The translations under genes and the position numbers were made by a program. Below the pieces are notes generated by a model, which worked only from the letters and a program-made list of their open reading frames with translations, was not told the DNA's origin and ran no database searches. Positions 32,469 through 39,829 of a stretch of 64,000 nucleotides of DNA are shown here, in pieces. How positions within the stretch are numbered: the stretch's first letter is position 1; each line of letters begins with the position of its first letter. The DNA is from Denitratisoma oestradiolicum (GTDB lineage Bacteria; Pseudomonadota; Gammaproteobacteria; Burkholderiales; Rhodocyclaceae), in the NCBI RefSeq assembly GCF_902813185.1, contig NZ_LR778301.1, forward strand, positions 62,001 to 126,000. Reading direction: 5' to 3'.

Positions 32469-33071
32469 CTATTCCCCGCCCCAACGGGGCATCAGGGCGT
32501 GGGGAATGTCCAACTGGTCGAGGATGCGGGCCACGACGAAATCCACCACGCCCTGCACATCCTGGGGATGGTGATAGAAGCCCGGGCTGGGGGGCAGGAT
32601 CACGGCACCGGCCCGGGACAGACGCAGCATGTTTTCCAACTGGATTGTGGAGAGCGGTGTTTCCCGGGGCACCAGGATCAGCTTCCTGCCCTCCTTCAGC
32701 ACCACGTCGGCGGCCCGGGTGGTGAGGTCATCGGCCATGCCGGCGGCCACTTCGGCCAGGGTGCCCATGGTGCAGGGACAGATCACGTAGGCGTCGGGGG
32801 GATTGGAGCCGGAGGCCAGGGGGGCGTTCCAGTCGTCCCGGCCATAGACCGAGAGCTGCCCCTCGGCAGCGCCGAAGCGTTCGCTGAAATAGCGCTGGGC
32901 TTCCCGGGGTTGGGTGGGCAGGACCAGATGCATTTCCTGCTTGGCGACAATCTGGGCGGCCTGGGAATACACCAGCCAGACCCGCACGCCGGCCTGTAGC
33001 AGGCATTCGAGCAGGCGCACGCCGTAGGGCATGCCGGAGGCGCCGGTGAAGGCGAGGGCGACGGTTTTCAC
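32469..33071 (-). CDS. ubiX: Flavin prenyltransferase UbiX
   Basis: A 200-aa flavoprotein that prenylates FMN to give the cofactor of UbiD-type decarboxylases. The FMN loop GASGMPYG and the prenyl-phosphate site around YVICPCTMGTLAEVAAGMAD, then LVPRETPLSTIQLENMLRLS and PPSPGFYHHP, are all present. It follows the Gx-transporter gene with a 4-bp overlap. UbiD is not in the window; the product may serve ubiquinone synthesis or aromatic decarboxylases. Confidence 0.95.
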   Translation of the reverse strand: MKTVALAFTGASGMPYGVRLLECLLQAGVRVWLVYSQAAQIVAKQEMHLVLPTQPREAQRYFSERFGAAEGQLSVYGRDDWNAPLASGSNPPDAYVICPCTMGTLAEVAAGMADDLTTRAADVVLKEGRKLILVPRETPLSTIQLENMLRLSRAGAVILPPSPGFYHHPQDVQGVVDFVVARILDQLDIPHALMPRWGGE

Positions 33072-33586
33072 GATGTTTGTTCCCGCAACAGGGCGGCCGT
33101 GACAAGGCCGTTGACGATACCGAAGATCAGGGCTGCCGTGGCGAAGACGGGCACCAGATAGAACACGCCGTCGTGGGGCACCAGCCAGACCCGGGCCAGC
33201 AGCACCTGGCCACCGATATGGGCGAAGGCGCCCGCCAGGCTCAGGCTCACCGGGCCGAAGGCCCGTCGGGGCAGGCGGGCCGCCAGGGCCAGTGCTGTGA
33301 GGCTCATCAGGGCGCCGGTGAGGCTGAGGAAGAAACCGGGGGCGAGGAACTGGCCCATCAGCAGGCTGCCGGCGAAGACCCGCAGCAGGGCCACCCAGGC
33401 CGCCTCGCGCCAGCCGTGGCGCAGCAGCACCAGCAGCACCACGATGTTGGCCAGCCCCGGCTTGACTCCGGGCAGGGGCAGGGGAATCGCGGCCTCGGCC
33501 ACGGTCAGGGCGATGGCCGCCGCCGCGTAGCGGGCGATGCGGCGGTCGTCGGCAGTGACCGGCAGTTCAATAGGTGAGGGTGTCAT
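33068..33586 (-). CDS. Gx transporter family protein (heptaprenyl diphosphate synthase component I-like)
   Basis: A 172-aa membrane protein with about five hydrophobic segments and the family marks PGVKPGLANIVVLLVLLRHG, LLRVFAGSLLMGQF and SLAGAFAHIGGQVLLA. The start at 33586 (MTPSPIELP) is preferred to the frame at 33634, which would overlap the NusG-II gene more. These proteins are ECF-like and are often found with NusG-II and ApbE-type proteins in flavin-related loci. It overlaps ubiX by 4 bp and the upstream gene by about 20 bp, forming a three-gene operon. Confidence 0.82.
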   Translation of the reverse strand: MTPSPIELPVTADDRRIARYAAAAIALTVAEAAIPLPLPGVKPGLANIVVLLVLLRHGWREAAWVALLRVFAGSLLMGQFLAPGFFLSLTGALMSLTALALAARLPRRAFGPVSLSLAGAFAHIGGQVLLARVWLVPHDGVFYLVPVFATAALIFGIVNGLVTAALLREQTS

Positions 33587-33977
33587 GGCTGGCATTCCGC
33601 CCCGTGAGGGTAAGGCTGACATGATTGGGGGCACAGATGGCCACGGCGCCGGGGCGGCTCAGCCAGCCCTGGCGCACGCAATACTGGCGCGGCCCCGGAT
33701 CGGACAGCACCCTTGCCCGGCCTGGCTGCACCTCCACCACCGTGTCCCCCAGAGCGCCGGCCACGACGATCTTCTTGCTCACGGTGAGGGGCAGCCGGGC
33801 CACGGCCTGGCCGTCCCGCCGCACCACCACAGCCTCGGCTGTGCCGCCTCGCCACAACAGAGGGAAGGAGGTAGCCACCAGCAGCAGGCAGAGCAGGATG
33901 CTCAGCCAGTCCCCGGGCCGGAGCAGGGCCAGCCAGTCGGCCGGTCTCATCCGGCTAATGCGCATGGTCGCCAGCAT
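33567..33977 (-). CDS. NusG domain II-containing membrane-anchored protein
   Basis: A 136-aa protein with an N-terminal membrane anchor (GDWLSILLCLLLVATSFPLL) and an exported NusG-II fold carrying GRARVLSDPGPRQYCVRQGW and AVAICAPNHVSLTLTG. The Cys pair (YCVRQG, ICAPNH) is typical of this small family, which usually sits beside a Gx transporter and is linked to extracytoplasmic flavin transfer. ATG 33977 or 33965 (MRISRM) may be the start. Whether it handles FMN is inference from family context. Confidence 0.78.
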   Translation of the reverse strand: MLATMRISRMRPADWLALLRPGDWLSILLCLLLVATSFPLLWRGGTAEAVVVRRDGQAVARLPLTVSKKIVVAGALGDTVVEVQPGRARVLSDPGPRQYCVRQGWLSRPGAVAICAPNHVSLTLTGRNASHDTLTY

Positions 33978-33990
33978 TGCCCCTGATGAT

Positions 33991-34090
33991 GAAACCCGTC
34001 ATTCCGGCTTGCGCCGGAATCCAGTGGGTCGCCGATCTGGGCCCCGGCGTGCGCCGGGGTGACGAGGGGGGGATTGTTATATTTCACAAG
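33991..34090 (+). repeat. REP-type element upstream of the NusG-II gene
   Basis: CGTCATTCCGGCTTGCGCCGG and GGCCCCGGCGTGCGCCGGGG hairpins; the right end ATATTTCACAAG resembles that of the 161-bp element at 21406. Confidence 0.7.
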
Positions 34091-34102
34091 ATTGTTCCGC
34101 GT

Positions 34103-34945
34103 TCACGTTAAGCCGCGATGCCGCACCAGCACCCGGGCCTGATCGCGGAAGCGGGCGGCCAGCCACTCGGCGAAATACACCGAGCGATGCTGGCCGCCGG
34201 TGCAGCCGATGGCCACGGTCAGGTAGGAGCGGTTGTCCCGCACGTAGGCGGGCAGCCAGTCGGCGACGAAGCGGCGGATGTCCTCGGCCATCCTGCCCAC
34301 CTCTGGCTGGGCCTGGAGAAAGTCCACCACCGCCGCGTCCCGGCCGGTCAGGGGGCGCAGCAGAGGATCGTAGTGGGGATTGGGCAGGCAGCGCACGTCG
34401 AACACCAGATCGGCGTCCAGGGGCAGGCCGTGCTTGAAGCCGAAGGAAGTGAACAACAGGGTCAGGCCCTGGCCCGCATCCAGGTCGGCCAGGTCCTTGA
34501 TGAACTGGCGCAGGGCGTTGGGTCGCAACTGGCTGGTGTCCAGGCGATGGCCCAGATTGGCCAGGGTGTCCAGGGCTTCCCGTTCCCGCCCAATGGCCTC
34601 GGCCAGGGTCATTTCGCCCAAGGCCAGGGGGTGGGCGCGGCGGGTCTCGGAAAAGCGCTGGATCAGCACCTCGTCCCGGGAGTCGAGGAACAGGAAGCGC
34701 ACCTCGATGCCCCCCGTGGCTTCCAGGTCCCGCAGTTGCTTGGGCAGGGCAGCGATGCTGCGGCCGCCCCGCATGTCCATGGCCACTGCGACCCGGGTGT
34801 AGTCCTCGGCCTGGAGCTGGGCCACCAGTTGGGGCAGCAGGGGAGCCGGCAGATTGTCCACGCAGTAATAGCCGGAATCCTCCAGCATATGCAGGGCCAC
34901 ACTCTTGCCGGAGCCGGACAGGCCGCTGATCAGGATCAGTCGCAT
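34103..34945 (-). CDS. rapZ: RNase adapter protein RapZ
   Basis: A 280-aa nucleotide-binding protein (YvcJ family). Walker A is GLSGSGKS (residues 8-15), followed by [19 protein letters not shown]; the DxRS-like [20 protein letters not shown] and the C-terminal [20 protein letters not shown] motif are conserved. In E. coli it hands the GlmZ RNA to RNase E and controls amino-sugar synthesis. In many proteobacteria it is linked to hprK and nitrogen PTS genes; here its upstream neighbours are two DUF1289 genes instead. It overlaps the DUF1289 gene by 10 bp. Confidence 0.95.
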   Translation of the reverse strand: MRLILISGLSGSGKSVALHMLEDSGYYCVDNLPAPLLPQLVAQLQAEDYTRVAVAMDMRGGRSIAALPKQLRDLEATGGIEVRFLFLDSRDEVLIQRFSETRRAHPLALGEMTLAEAIGREREALDTLANLGHRLDTSQLRPNALRQFIKDLADLDAGQGLTLLFTSFGFKHGLPLDADLVFDVRCLPNPHYDPLLRPLTGRDAAVVDFLQAQPEVGRMAEDIRRFVADWLPAYVRDNRSYLTVAIGCTGGQHRSVYFAEWLAARFRDQARVLVRHRGLT

Positions 34946-35106
34946 GAGGTTTCCCCATCGATGACGGGCGGCCTGATCCTGCCGTCATCCACACGTCCGG
35001 GCTCCACCACCAGCCGGCCGCAACCCAGGCAGCGGCCCGTCATGGGGTCTATCTCGCAAATACCGATGCATTCCACGTCGCTCACGTCCTCATCGTCCAC
35101 TTCCAC
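34936..35106 (-). CDS. DUF1289 protein, second of a tandem pair
   Basis: A short protein of about 56 aa from GTG 35106 (GTG 35100 is possible), with AGGAG upstream. It carries the DUF1289 signature [20 protein letters not shown], a four-Cys motif that may hold an iron-sulfur cluster or zinc. The gene is hidden in a longer overlapping frame and is easy to miss. It overlaps both the preceding DUF1289 gene and rapZ. Function of the family is not established. Confidence 0.75.
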   Translation of the reverse strand: MEVDDEDVSDVECIGICEIDPMTGRCLGCGRLVVEPGRVDDGRIRPPVIDGETSCD

Positions 35107-35266
35107 TGCTCCGCTCCTGCCGCCGGCGGGCGACGGCATCCAGTATCCGCAGCCGTTGCGTATCGTCGGCCTCGCCCCAGGCCAGGATTTCCTCCAGGGT
35201 GCGCAGGCAGCCCAGGCAGACATCGGCATCGTCCAGGCAGCACTGGCGCACGCAGGGGGATTGCAC
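35090..35266 (-). CDS. DUF1289 protein, first of a tandem pair
   Basis: A 58-aa protein starting GTG 35266 (MQSPCVRQCCLDDADVCLGC) two bases after the upstream stop, with GGAGG about 9 bp before; ATG 35293 is the alternative and would overlap the isomerase gene. The four Cys of the DUF1289 motif are all there (CVRQC, CLGC). The C-terminus, [16 protein letters not shown], is typical. Confidence 0.8.
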   Translation of the reverse strand: MQSPCVRQCCLDDADVCLGCLRTLEEILAWGEADDTQRLRILDAVARRRQERSSGSGR

Positions 35267-35268
35267 TC

Positions 35269-35871
35269 TCAAAAGCCTCCGGTCCTGAGCCATTTTTCCA
35301 GTTGGGGCAGTCTATCCACGCCGAAAAAGGGTTCCCCATCCACGATGAAGTAGGGGGAGCCGAAAACACCCTGGGCGACGGCCTCGCCGGTCTCCGCGTG
35401 CAAGCGCTCCTTCACCGTCGGATCGGCCAGGGCCGCCTCCATCCGGGCTCGTTCCAGACCCTGGGCCTCTCCTATGGTGAGGACCATAGCGGCATCGCCG
35501 ATGTTCCGCCCCTCGACAAAATAGGCCCGGTAGAGGGCATGGGCCAGGACCCGGGCGGCGGCGCTGTCCTGGTCATGGAACCAGTAATAGAGCCTTGCCG
35601 CTGCCTGGGTGGCCACGGGAAAAGGTGTCGGCATGGTGAAAGGCAGGCCGTGGAAGCGGGCCGAGCGGGGGAAGTCCCGGGCAGCATAGCCCCCCTTCAG
35701 GGGCTGGTGTACCAGGGGCTGGGACCCGGTGGTCTTGAACACCGCCCCCAGCAGGATGGGGTGCCACGCCACCTGGCGTCCATGGGCGGCGGCCAGATCG
35801 TCGATCAGCTCGCTGGCCAGATAGCCGTAGGGAGAGGAAAAATCAAAAAAGAATTCGACGGGCGTTTTCAT
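35269..35871 (-). CDS. 2-hydroxychromene-2-carboxylate isomerase family protein (DsbA-like fold)
   Basis: A 200-aa thioredoxin-fold (kappa-class GST-like) protein beginning MKTPVEFFFDFSSPYGYLAS, with the glutathione-site Ser in FSSPYGYL, and FGSPYFIVDGEPFFGVDRLP near the end. The family includes the isomerase of the naphthalene pathway and general thiol-dependent proteins. It heads a run DsbA-like, DUF1289, DUF1289, rapZ on the minus strand with overlaps throughout, so it is likely co-transcribed. Substrate not known. Confidence 0.88.
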   Translation of the reverse strand: MKTPVEFFFDFSSPYGYLASELIDDLAAAHGRQVAWHPILLGAVFKTTGSQPLVHQPLKGGYAARDFPRSARFHGLPFTMPTPFPVATQAAARLYYWFHDQDSAAARVLAHALYRAYFVEGRNIGDAAMVLTIGEAQGLERARMEAALADPTVKERLHAETGEAVAQGVFGSPYFIVDGEPFFGVDRLPQLEKWLRTGGF

Positions 35872-36070
35872 GGCGTACCACTTGGATTGTACGGCCTGAC
35901 ATCTTTGTCCACGTCCCCCTGCACTGTCCAGTCAATCAGATCCGGCCACATTCGAGTCCCGGCAACCAGATGCCGGTGGCATTCAAGAAATTGTGCATTT
36001 CAATCACGAAACCGGAAGCCGCTTTCCAGGGATGAGTGGTCCGAAGAAATCTGGCTGGTCAGAATTACCG

Positions 36071-36125
36071 TTGACGTCGATCAATAGCCGTAATTCGGGC
36101 GCATGAAAGAATCATAAATTTTTCG
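36071..36125 (+). promoter_or_regulatory. FNR/Anr-type site and promoter of the ferredoxin-NrfD-cytochrome operon
   Basis: TTGACGTCGATCAA at 36071-36084 matches TTGATNNNNATCAA at 9 of 10 positions. AAGAAT at 36107-36112 is a fair -10; with a start near 36119 the FNR site is centred at -41.5, the class II activator position. The palindrome TGATTAATCA lies at 36151-36160 in the leader. The rest of the 307-bp gap 35872-36178 shows no gene. Confidence 0.65.
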
Positions 36126-36178
36126 GGTCGGCCTACAGTCTGGCCTCGGCTGATTAATCATCACTGATAGGAGTAAAC

Positions 36179-37273
36179 ATGGCCTTTTCCAAGAATTCCC
36201 CCGGCGACCGGCCCAGGGAGCAGGAGTCGGGTTGCTCGTCGCAGCCGATGTCGGCGGATCCAGCCCAGGCAGTCTTGAAAACCTCCCGCCGAGACTTTCT
36301 GCGGGCGGGCGGCGGCATGCTGGGCATTTCGTCGCTGATTGGCGCTGGCGCGCTGATGGCGAATTCCGACGACCCTAAGTCTGCCACGTCGTGGGCCGAA
36401 CACTTTCAGAAAAACTACCGCCTGATGACGGATGAGGAAAAAGCCGAGGCTCGCCAACGGCTCGAGATCCGCTATTCCGCCGAATACGGCAAGCAGGTCA
36501 GCGTCGACACTACGGGCCCCCAGCCCGGCGTGCTGATGGGCTATGCCCTGAATGTGCGCAAATGCATTGGTTGCCGTCGTTGTGTGCATGCCTGCGTGGC
36601 CGAGAACAACCAATCGCGAGGCACGCACTCCGGCGAAAAGATCGAATGGATCCAGGTGCTGCGCATGGAGCGCGGCGAGTTCTCCCAGGAGAAGATTAAT
36701 CAGGGATATCCCGAGGGTCTGGGCATCCAGGTCGGTGGCAATGCCTACACCCCGGCCGGCCAGGTGCTGGAAGGGCAGTATTTCTACGAACCGGAGTCGG
36801 TGCCCGAGAAGGAAGCCACCTATATGCCGATCGCCTGCATGCAGTGCGAAAAGCCGCCCTGCGTCAAGGTTTGTCCGGTGCGCACCACATACCGTGAGGG
36901 AGATGGGCCGGTGGTAATCGACTACAACTGGTGCATCGGCTGCCGCATGTGCATGGGCGCCTGTCCCTACTGGGCGCGTCGCATCAACCTGACCACCCCG
37001 GTGCTGCCCAAGGAAGAAATGAACCCGGTGACCCACTATCTGGGCAACCGTCCGCGCATGCGCGGCGTGGTCGAGAAGTGCCACTGGTGCCTGCAACGGA
37101 CCCGCCAGGGGCGTTATCCGGCCTGCGTCGAAGTCTGCCCGGTGGGTGCCCGCAAGTTCGGCAATCTGCTCGATCCGGAAAGCGAAGTGAGTCTGATTCT
37201 GGCGCGGAAAAACGTCTTCCGCCTCAAGGCTGAACTCAATACCTTCCCGAAATTTTTCTACTTTTACGATTGA
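36179..37273 (+). CDS. TAT-exported ferredoxin with four 4Fe-4S clusters (NrfC/DsrO/TtrB-like)
   Basis: A 364-aa periplasmic electron-transfer subunit. The twin-arginine signal is SRRDFLRAGG (36-45). Cluster-binding Cys groups are C129-C132-C135-C139, C220-C223-C228-C232, C252-C255-C258-C262 and C301-C304-C316-C320, i.e. four clusters. The final segment ENTFPKF-like LNTFPKFFYFYD is typical. Such subunits carry electrons between an NrfD-type membrane protein and a periplasmic partner, either a molybdoenzyme or a cytochrome. ATG 36179 has TAGGAG upstream. It is the first gene of a four-gene operon with no molybdoenzyme next to it. Confidence 0.92.
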   Translation: MAFSKNSPGDRPREQESGCSSQPMSADPAQAVLKTSRRDFLRAGGGMLGISSLIGAGALMANSDDPKSATSWAEHFQKNYRLMTDEEKAEARQRLEIRYSAEYGKQVSVDTTGPQPGVLMGYALNVRKCIGCRRCVHACVAENNQSRGTHSGEKIEWIQVLRMERGEFSQEKINQGYPEGLGIQVGGNAYTPAGQVLEGQYFYEPESVPEKEATYMPIACMQCEKPPCVKVCPVRTTYREGDGPVVIDYNWCIGCRMCMGACPYWARRINLTTPVLPKEEMNPVTHYLGNRPRMRGVVEKCHWCLQRTRQGRYPACVEVCPVGARKFGNLLDPESEVSLILARKNVFRLKAELNTFPKFFYFYD

Positions 37274-37284
37274 GGAGCCGGACC

Positions 37285-38505
37285 GTGCTAACCAGTTTCG
37301 TTTCCGACTACACCCGCTATGTGCTCAAGGGCGGGACCAAGTTCTACGCCTGGATGGGTGTTCTGGCGCTGTTCATCACCGGCATGATGTATGTGTTTTA
37401 CCTGCAGAACACCGAGGGTTTGATCGTCACCGGCATGACCAGCCAGATTCACGACGGCCTTTACTTCGCCAATCTGGTCTTCCTCGTCGGCGTCGCCGCC
37501 GGGGCAGTAACCATCGTGTTTCCCGCCTATGCCTACCACCACGAGGGCATGCACAAGGTTGCCGTGCTCGGCGAAATGCTGGCGATCACCGCGGTGATCA
37601 TGGTGATGATGTTCGTCTTCGCCCACATGGGTCGTCCCGACCGCCTGTGGCACATGATTCCGCCACGGGGCATCTACAGCTTCTCATCGATGCTGGGCTG
37701 GGACGTGATGGTGCTCAACGGCTACCTGATCCTCAACTTCATCTGCGGCTTTTACTACCTGTGGTGCAAGTACACTGGCAACCCGATCAGCAAGAAGTGG
37801 TTCATGCCGCTGGTGTGGGTCGCGATTGTCTGGGCGCTGTCGATCCACACGGTCACGGCCTTTTTGATCTCAACCATGCCCTCGCGTCCAATGTGGTTCC
37901 ACAGCATGATGCCGATCCGCTTCATCACCACTGCGTTCGCGGCGGGCCCGGCGCTGATCATCCTGATCTTTCTGGTCATCCGCAACAACACCAAGTTCTG
38001 GGTCGACGACAGCGCGATCAAGCTGCTGACCACCATTGTCACCTGGTGCCTGGGCATCGCCATCTTCCTGACCATGTCGGAAGTGGTGGTCGAGCTTTAC
38101 GCTCGCACCGAACACGCCAATGGCCTCTACTACCTGATGTTCGGGCTGCACGGTCTGACCGCCTTGGTGCCGTGGTTCTGGAGCTCGATTTTTCTGATGG
38201 TGACGTCGTTCATCCTGTTCCTGATCCCGTCGTTCCGGAATGACTTCAAGAAACTGCCGATCGCCTGTGTGATGGCCTTTTCCGGCATCTGGATCGAAAA
38301 GGGCATGGGGCTGATTGTTCCCGGCTTCATCCCCACCCCGATCGGTGAAGTCACCGAGTATGTCCCGACGCTGGTGGAAGTTCTCCTGACGCTCGGTATC
38401 TGGGCTTTCGGCTTCTTCATTCTGACCATTCTGCTCAAGGGGGCCATCGGCATCCTGTTGGGAGAAATCAAGTTCGGCGGCGCGCAAGCCGTTGCCGCGA
38501 AGTGA
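37285..38505 (+). CDS. NrfD/PsrC/DsrP-family quinone-interacting membrane protein
   Basis: A 406-aa polytopic protein with about ten hydrophobic segments, of the NrfD-like group that exchanges electrons with quinones. GTG 37285 (MLTSFVSDYTRYVLKGGTKF) is chosen because GAGGAG at 37271-37276 is at the right distance; the frame also starts at TTG 37270. The first helix region, FYAWMGVLALFITGMMYVFY, and WDVMVLNGYLILNFICGFYY belong to the family core. It pairs with the ferredoxin gene upstream (12-bp gap from its stop). No catalytic subunit is adjacent. Confidence 0.9.
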   Translation: MLTSFVSDYTRYVLKGGTKFYAWMGVLALFITGMMYVFYLQNTEGLIVTGMTSQIHDGLYFANLVFLVGVAAGAVTIVFPAYAYHHEGMHKVAVLGEMLAITAVIMVMMFVFAHMGRPDRLWHMIPPRGIYSFSSMLGWDVMVLNGYLILNFICGFYYLWCKYTGNPISKKWFMPLVWVAIVWALSIHTVTAFLISTMPSRPMWFHSMMPIRFITTAFAAGPALIILIFLVIRNNTKFWVDDSAIKLLTTIVTWCLGIAIFLTMSEVVVELYARTEHANGLYYLMFGLHGLTALVPWFWSSIFLMVTSFILFLIPSFRNDFKKLPIACVMAFSGIWIEKGMGLIVPGFIPTPIGEVTEYVPTLVEVLLTLGIWAFGFFILTILLKGAIGILLGEIKFGGAQAVAAK

Positions 38506-38506
38506 G

Positions 38507-39292
38507 ATGACGATCATGACAAAACTGACAATACGTGCGGCGCTGCTGGCGCTGAGTTCTGTCCTCGTGACACCGGCCCTTGCTCAAGAGGCAAAACCGG
38601 ATGAGGTCTGTTTCGAGAGTCGCAAGGGCGCCTCCGAAGTCACCAAGCGCGAGATCAAGCCCGGGCTGCCGAACGTCAAGTGCTCTTCCAAAACCGGCGC
38701 GGCACTGTGGTATGGCGACCCTTACGATGGCACCGTGCCGATGGGCAAGATGCCGGGGCTAGAGACGGTCGGAGAAGGAAAAGCGGTTATCAAGCCACGT
38801 TCGCAGAAGCTGAACTATCTGGCAATATGCGGAACGGCCTGTCACAACGGTGTCATGCCGCCGGGTTTTCCGAAGACCAAGCATCCGACACCGATCCCGA
38901 CCATGGAGGGCATGTTGCCGGAGATAAAGAACCTGCAGCACGGTCGGGGTCGCATCTGGTGCCTGGATTGTCACCATTCCACGCAACGCAACAAGTTGGT
39001 GGACAATTTTGGCGATCCGGTGAGCTTCGATGAGCCGCAACTGCTTTGCGGTAAGTGCCACGGCGACAAACTGCGCGACTGGCGTGACAACATCCACGGC
39101 AAGCGCATTGGCGAGTTTGCCAGCAATGGCAAGAAGCGGTGGTTTGTCTGTACCGAGTGCCACAATCCGCACAATGTTCAGGATGGCGCTCGCAATCGCG
39201 GCTTCATCCAGTTGCAGCCGGAGCCGCCGCCGCAACTGCCTAAAGGCATGCTGAACGCAAACCACGAGAAGCTGCATCCGATTTCACACTGA
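38507..39292 (+). CDS. Periplasmic multihaem c-type cytochrome, about four haems
   Basis: A 261-aa exported protein (signal LTIRAALLALSSVLVTPALA, cut near residue 26). Haem motifs are CLDCH (152-156), CGKCH (181-185), CTECH (215-219), and a CxxxCH variant, CGTACH (108-113), which is unusual. Extra His residues could be distal ligands. The fold is not obviously NrfA, DmsE or DsrJ, though DsrJ has the same position in DsrMKJOP clusters. It starts one base after the NrfD stop (ATG 38507, or 38516), and its stop overlaps the next ATG. It is probably the periplasmic electron partner of the ferredoxin-NrfD pair. Confidence 0.82.
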   Translation: MTIMTKLTIRAALLALSSVLVTPALAQEAKPDEVCFESRKGASEVTKREIKPGLPNVKCSSKTGAALWYGDPYDGTVPMGKMPGLETVGEGKAVIKPRSQKLNYLAICGTACHNGVMPPGFPKTKHPTPIPTMEGMLPEIKNLQHGRGRIWCLDCHHSTQRNKLVDNFGDPVSFDEPQLLCGKCHGDKLRDWRDNIHGKRIGEFASNGKKRWFVCTECHNPHNVQDGARNRGFIQLQPEPPPQLPKGMLNANHEKLHPISH

Positions 39293-39735
39293 TGCGACCA
39301 CCTGCTGACGACGACTCAACACCCTCACCGGTTCCCGACAGGGGCGACCCGACCTGGGTTGCCCCCGCGCTGACGCGCGAGGAGCAAACCCGTCGGGTCG
39401 GCAAGACACCGGTGTTTTTTGGGCCGCCGCTGGCCATCCTCACCGACGGCCAGAAGAACACCATGGAGATCAGTGGCAAGCTCAACCGCACTGCCGAGCG
39501 CTACATGGAGATCCTGCGTCATCATGGGCTGGAACTCACCGACCCGGAGTACCGCTGTATCGCACACATCTGCGACTTCGGTTTCATGTCGCCACAGGAG
39601 ATTCGAGAACTGCCGATGGAGGTCCGTCTGACCCGGTTTGAAAGCGATGGGCTCGACAAAGCTTCATTGGCTGCCAAGCTCGAAGCGGCGAGCTTTGCGG
39701 ATCTGGTGGTGGTTGTTGAGTTGCTGGGTTTCTGA
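39292..39735 (+). CDS. Unrecognised protein of the respiratory operon
   Basis: A 147-aa soluble protein that overlaps the cytochrome stop by one base (TGATG). Its N-terminus is Pro/Asp-rich (MRPPADDDSTPSPVPDRGDP), and the body is helical: GPPLAILTDGQKNTMEISGK, ERYMEILRHHGLELTDPEYR, SPQEIRELPMEVRLTRFE. There is no signal or membrane segment, no Cys pair, and no family I can name. Translational coupling suggests it is an assembly or regulatory factor for the complex; that is inference. Confidence 0.72.
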   Translation: MRPPADDDSTPSPVPDRGDPTWVAPALTREEQTRRVGKTPVFFGPPLAILTDGQKNTMEISGKLNRTAERYMEILRHHGLELTDPEYRCIAHICDFGFMSPQEIRELPMEVRLTRFESDGLDKASLAAKLEAASFADLVVVVELLGF

Positions 39736-39751
39736 GAACGTGTGAAGGATT

Positions 39752-39791
39752 TTGTTGCATCGCAACAATTAGTGCGTCATTGGGATAGAAT
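39752..39791 (+). promoter_or_regulatory. Palindrome and -10 upstream of phaC
   Basis: TTGTTGC-ATC-GCAACAA (39752-39768) is a perfect 17-bp palindrome with TGC/GCA arms, as in binding sites of the PHB regulator PhaR. TAGAAT (39786-39791) is a good -10, placing the palindrome across the -35 region. A repressor site is likely. Confidence 0.55.
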
Positions 39792-39829
39792 CGGGAACGT
39801 CCCCCAGTCGATTAACGAGGAACCGACCC

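Noticed and set aside
36161..37096. Minus-strand ORF opposite the ferredoxin gene
   Set aside because: The plus-strand frame has all sixteen cluster Cys and a TAT signal; the other strand has no motif.
36179..39292. DsrMKJOP sulfite-reduction complex
   Set aside because: The ferredoxin, NrfD and cytochrome resemble DsrO, DsrP and DsrJ in order only; DsrM and DsrK and any dsrAB are absent.
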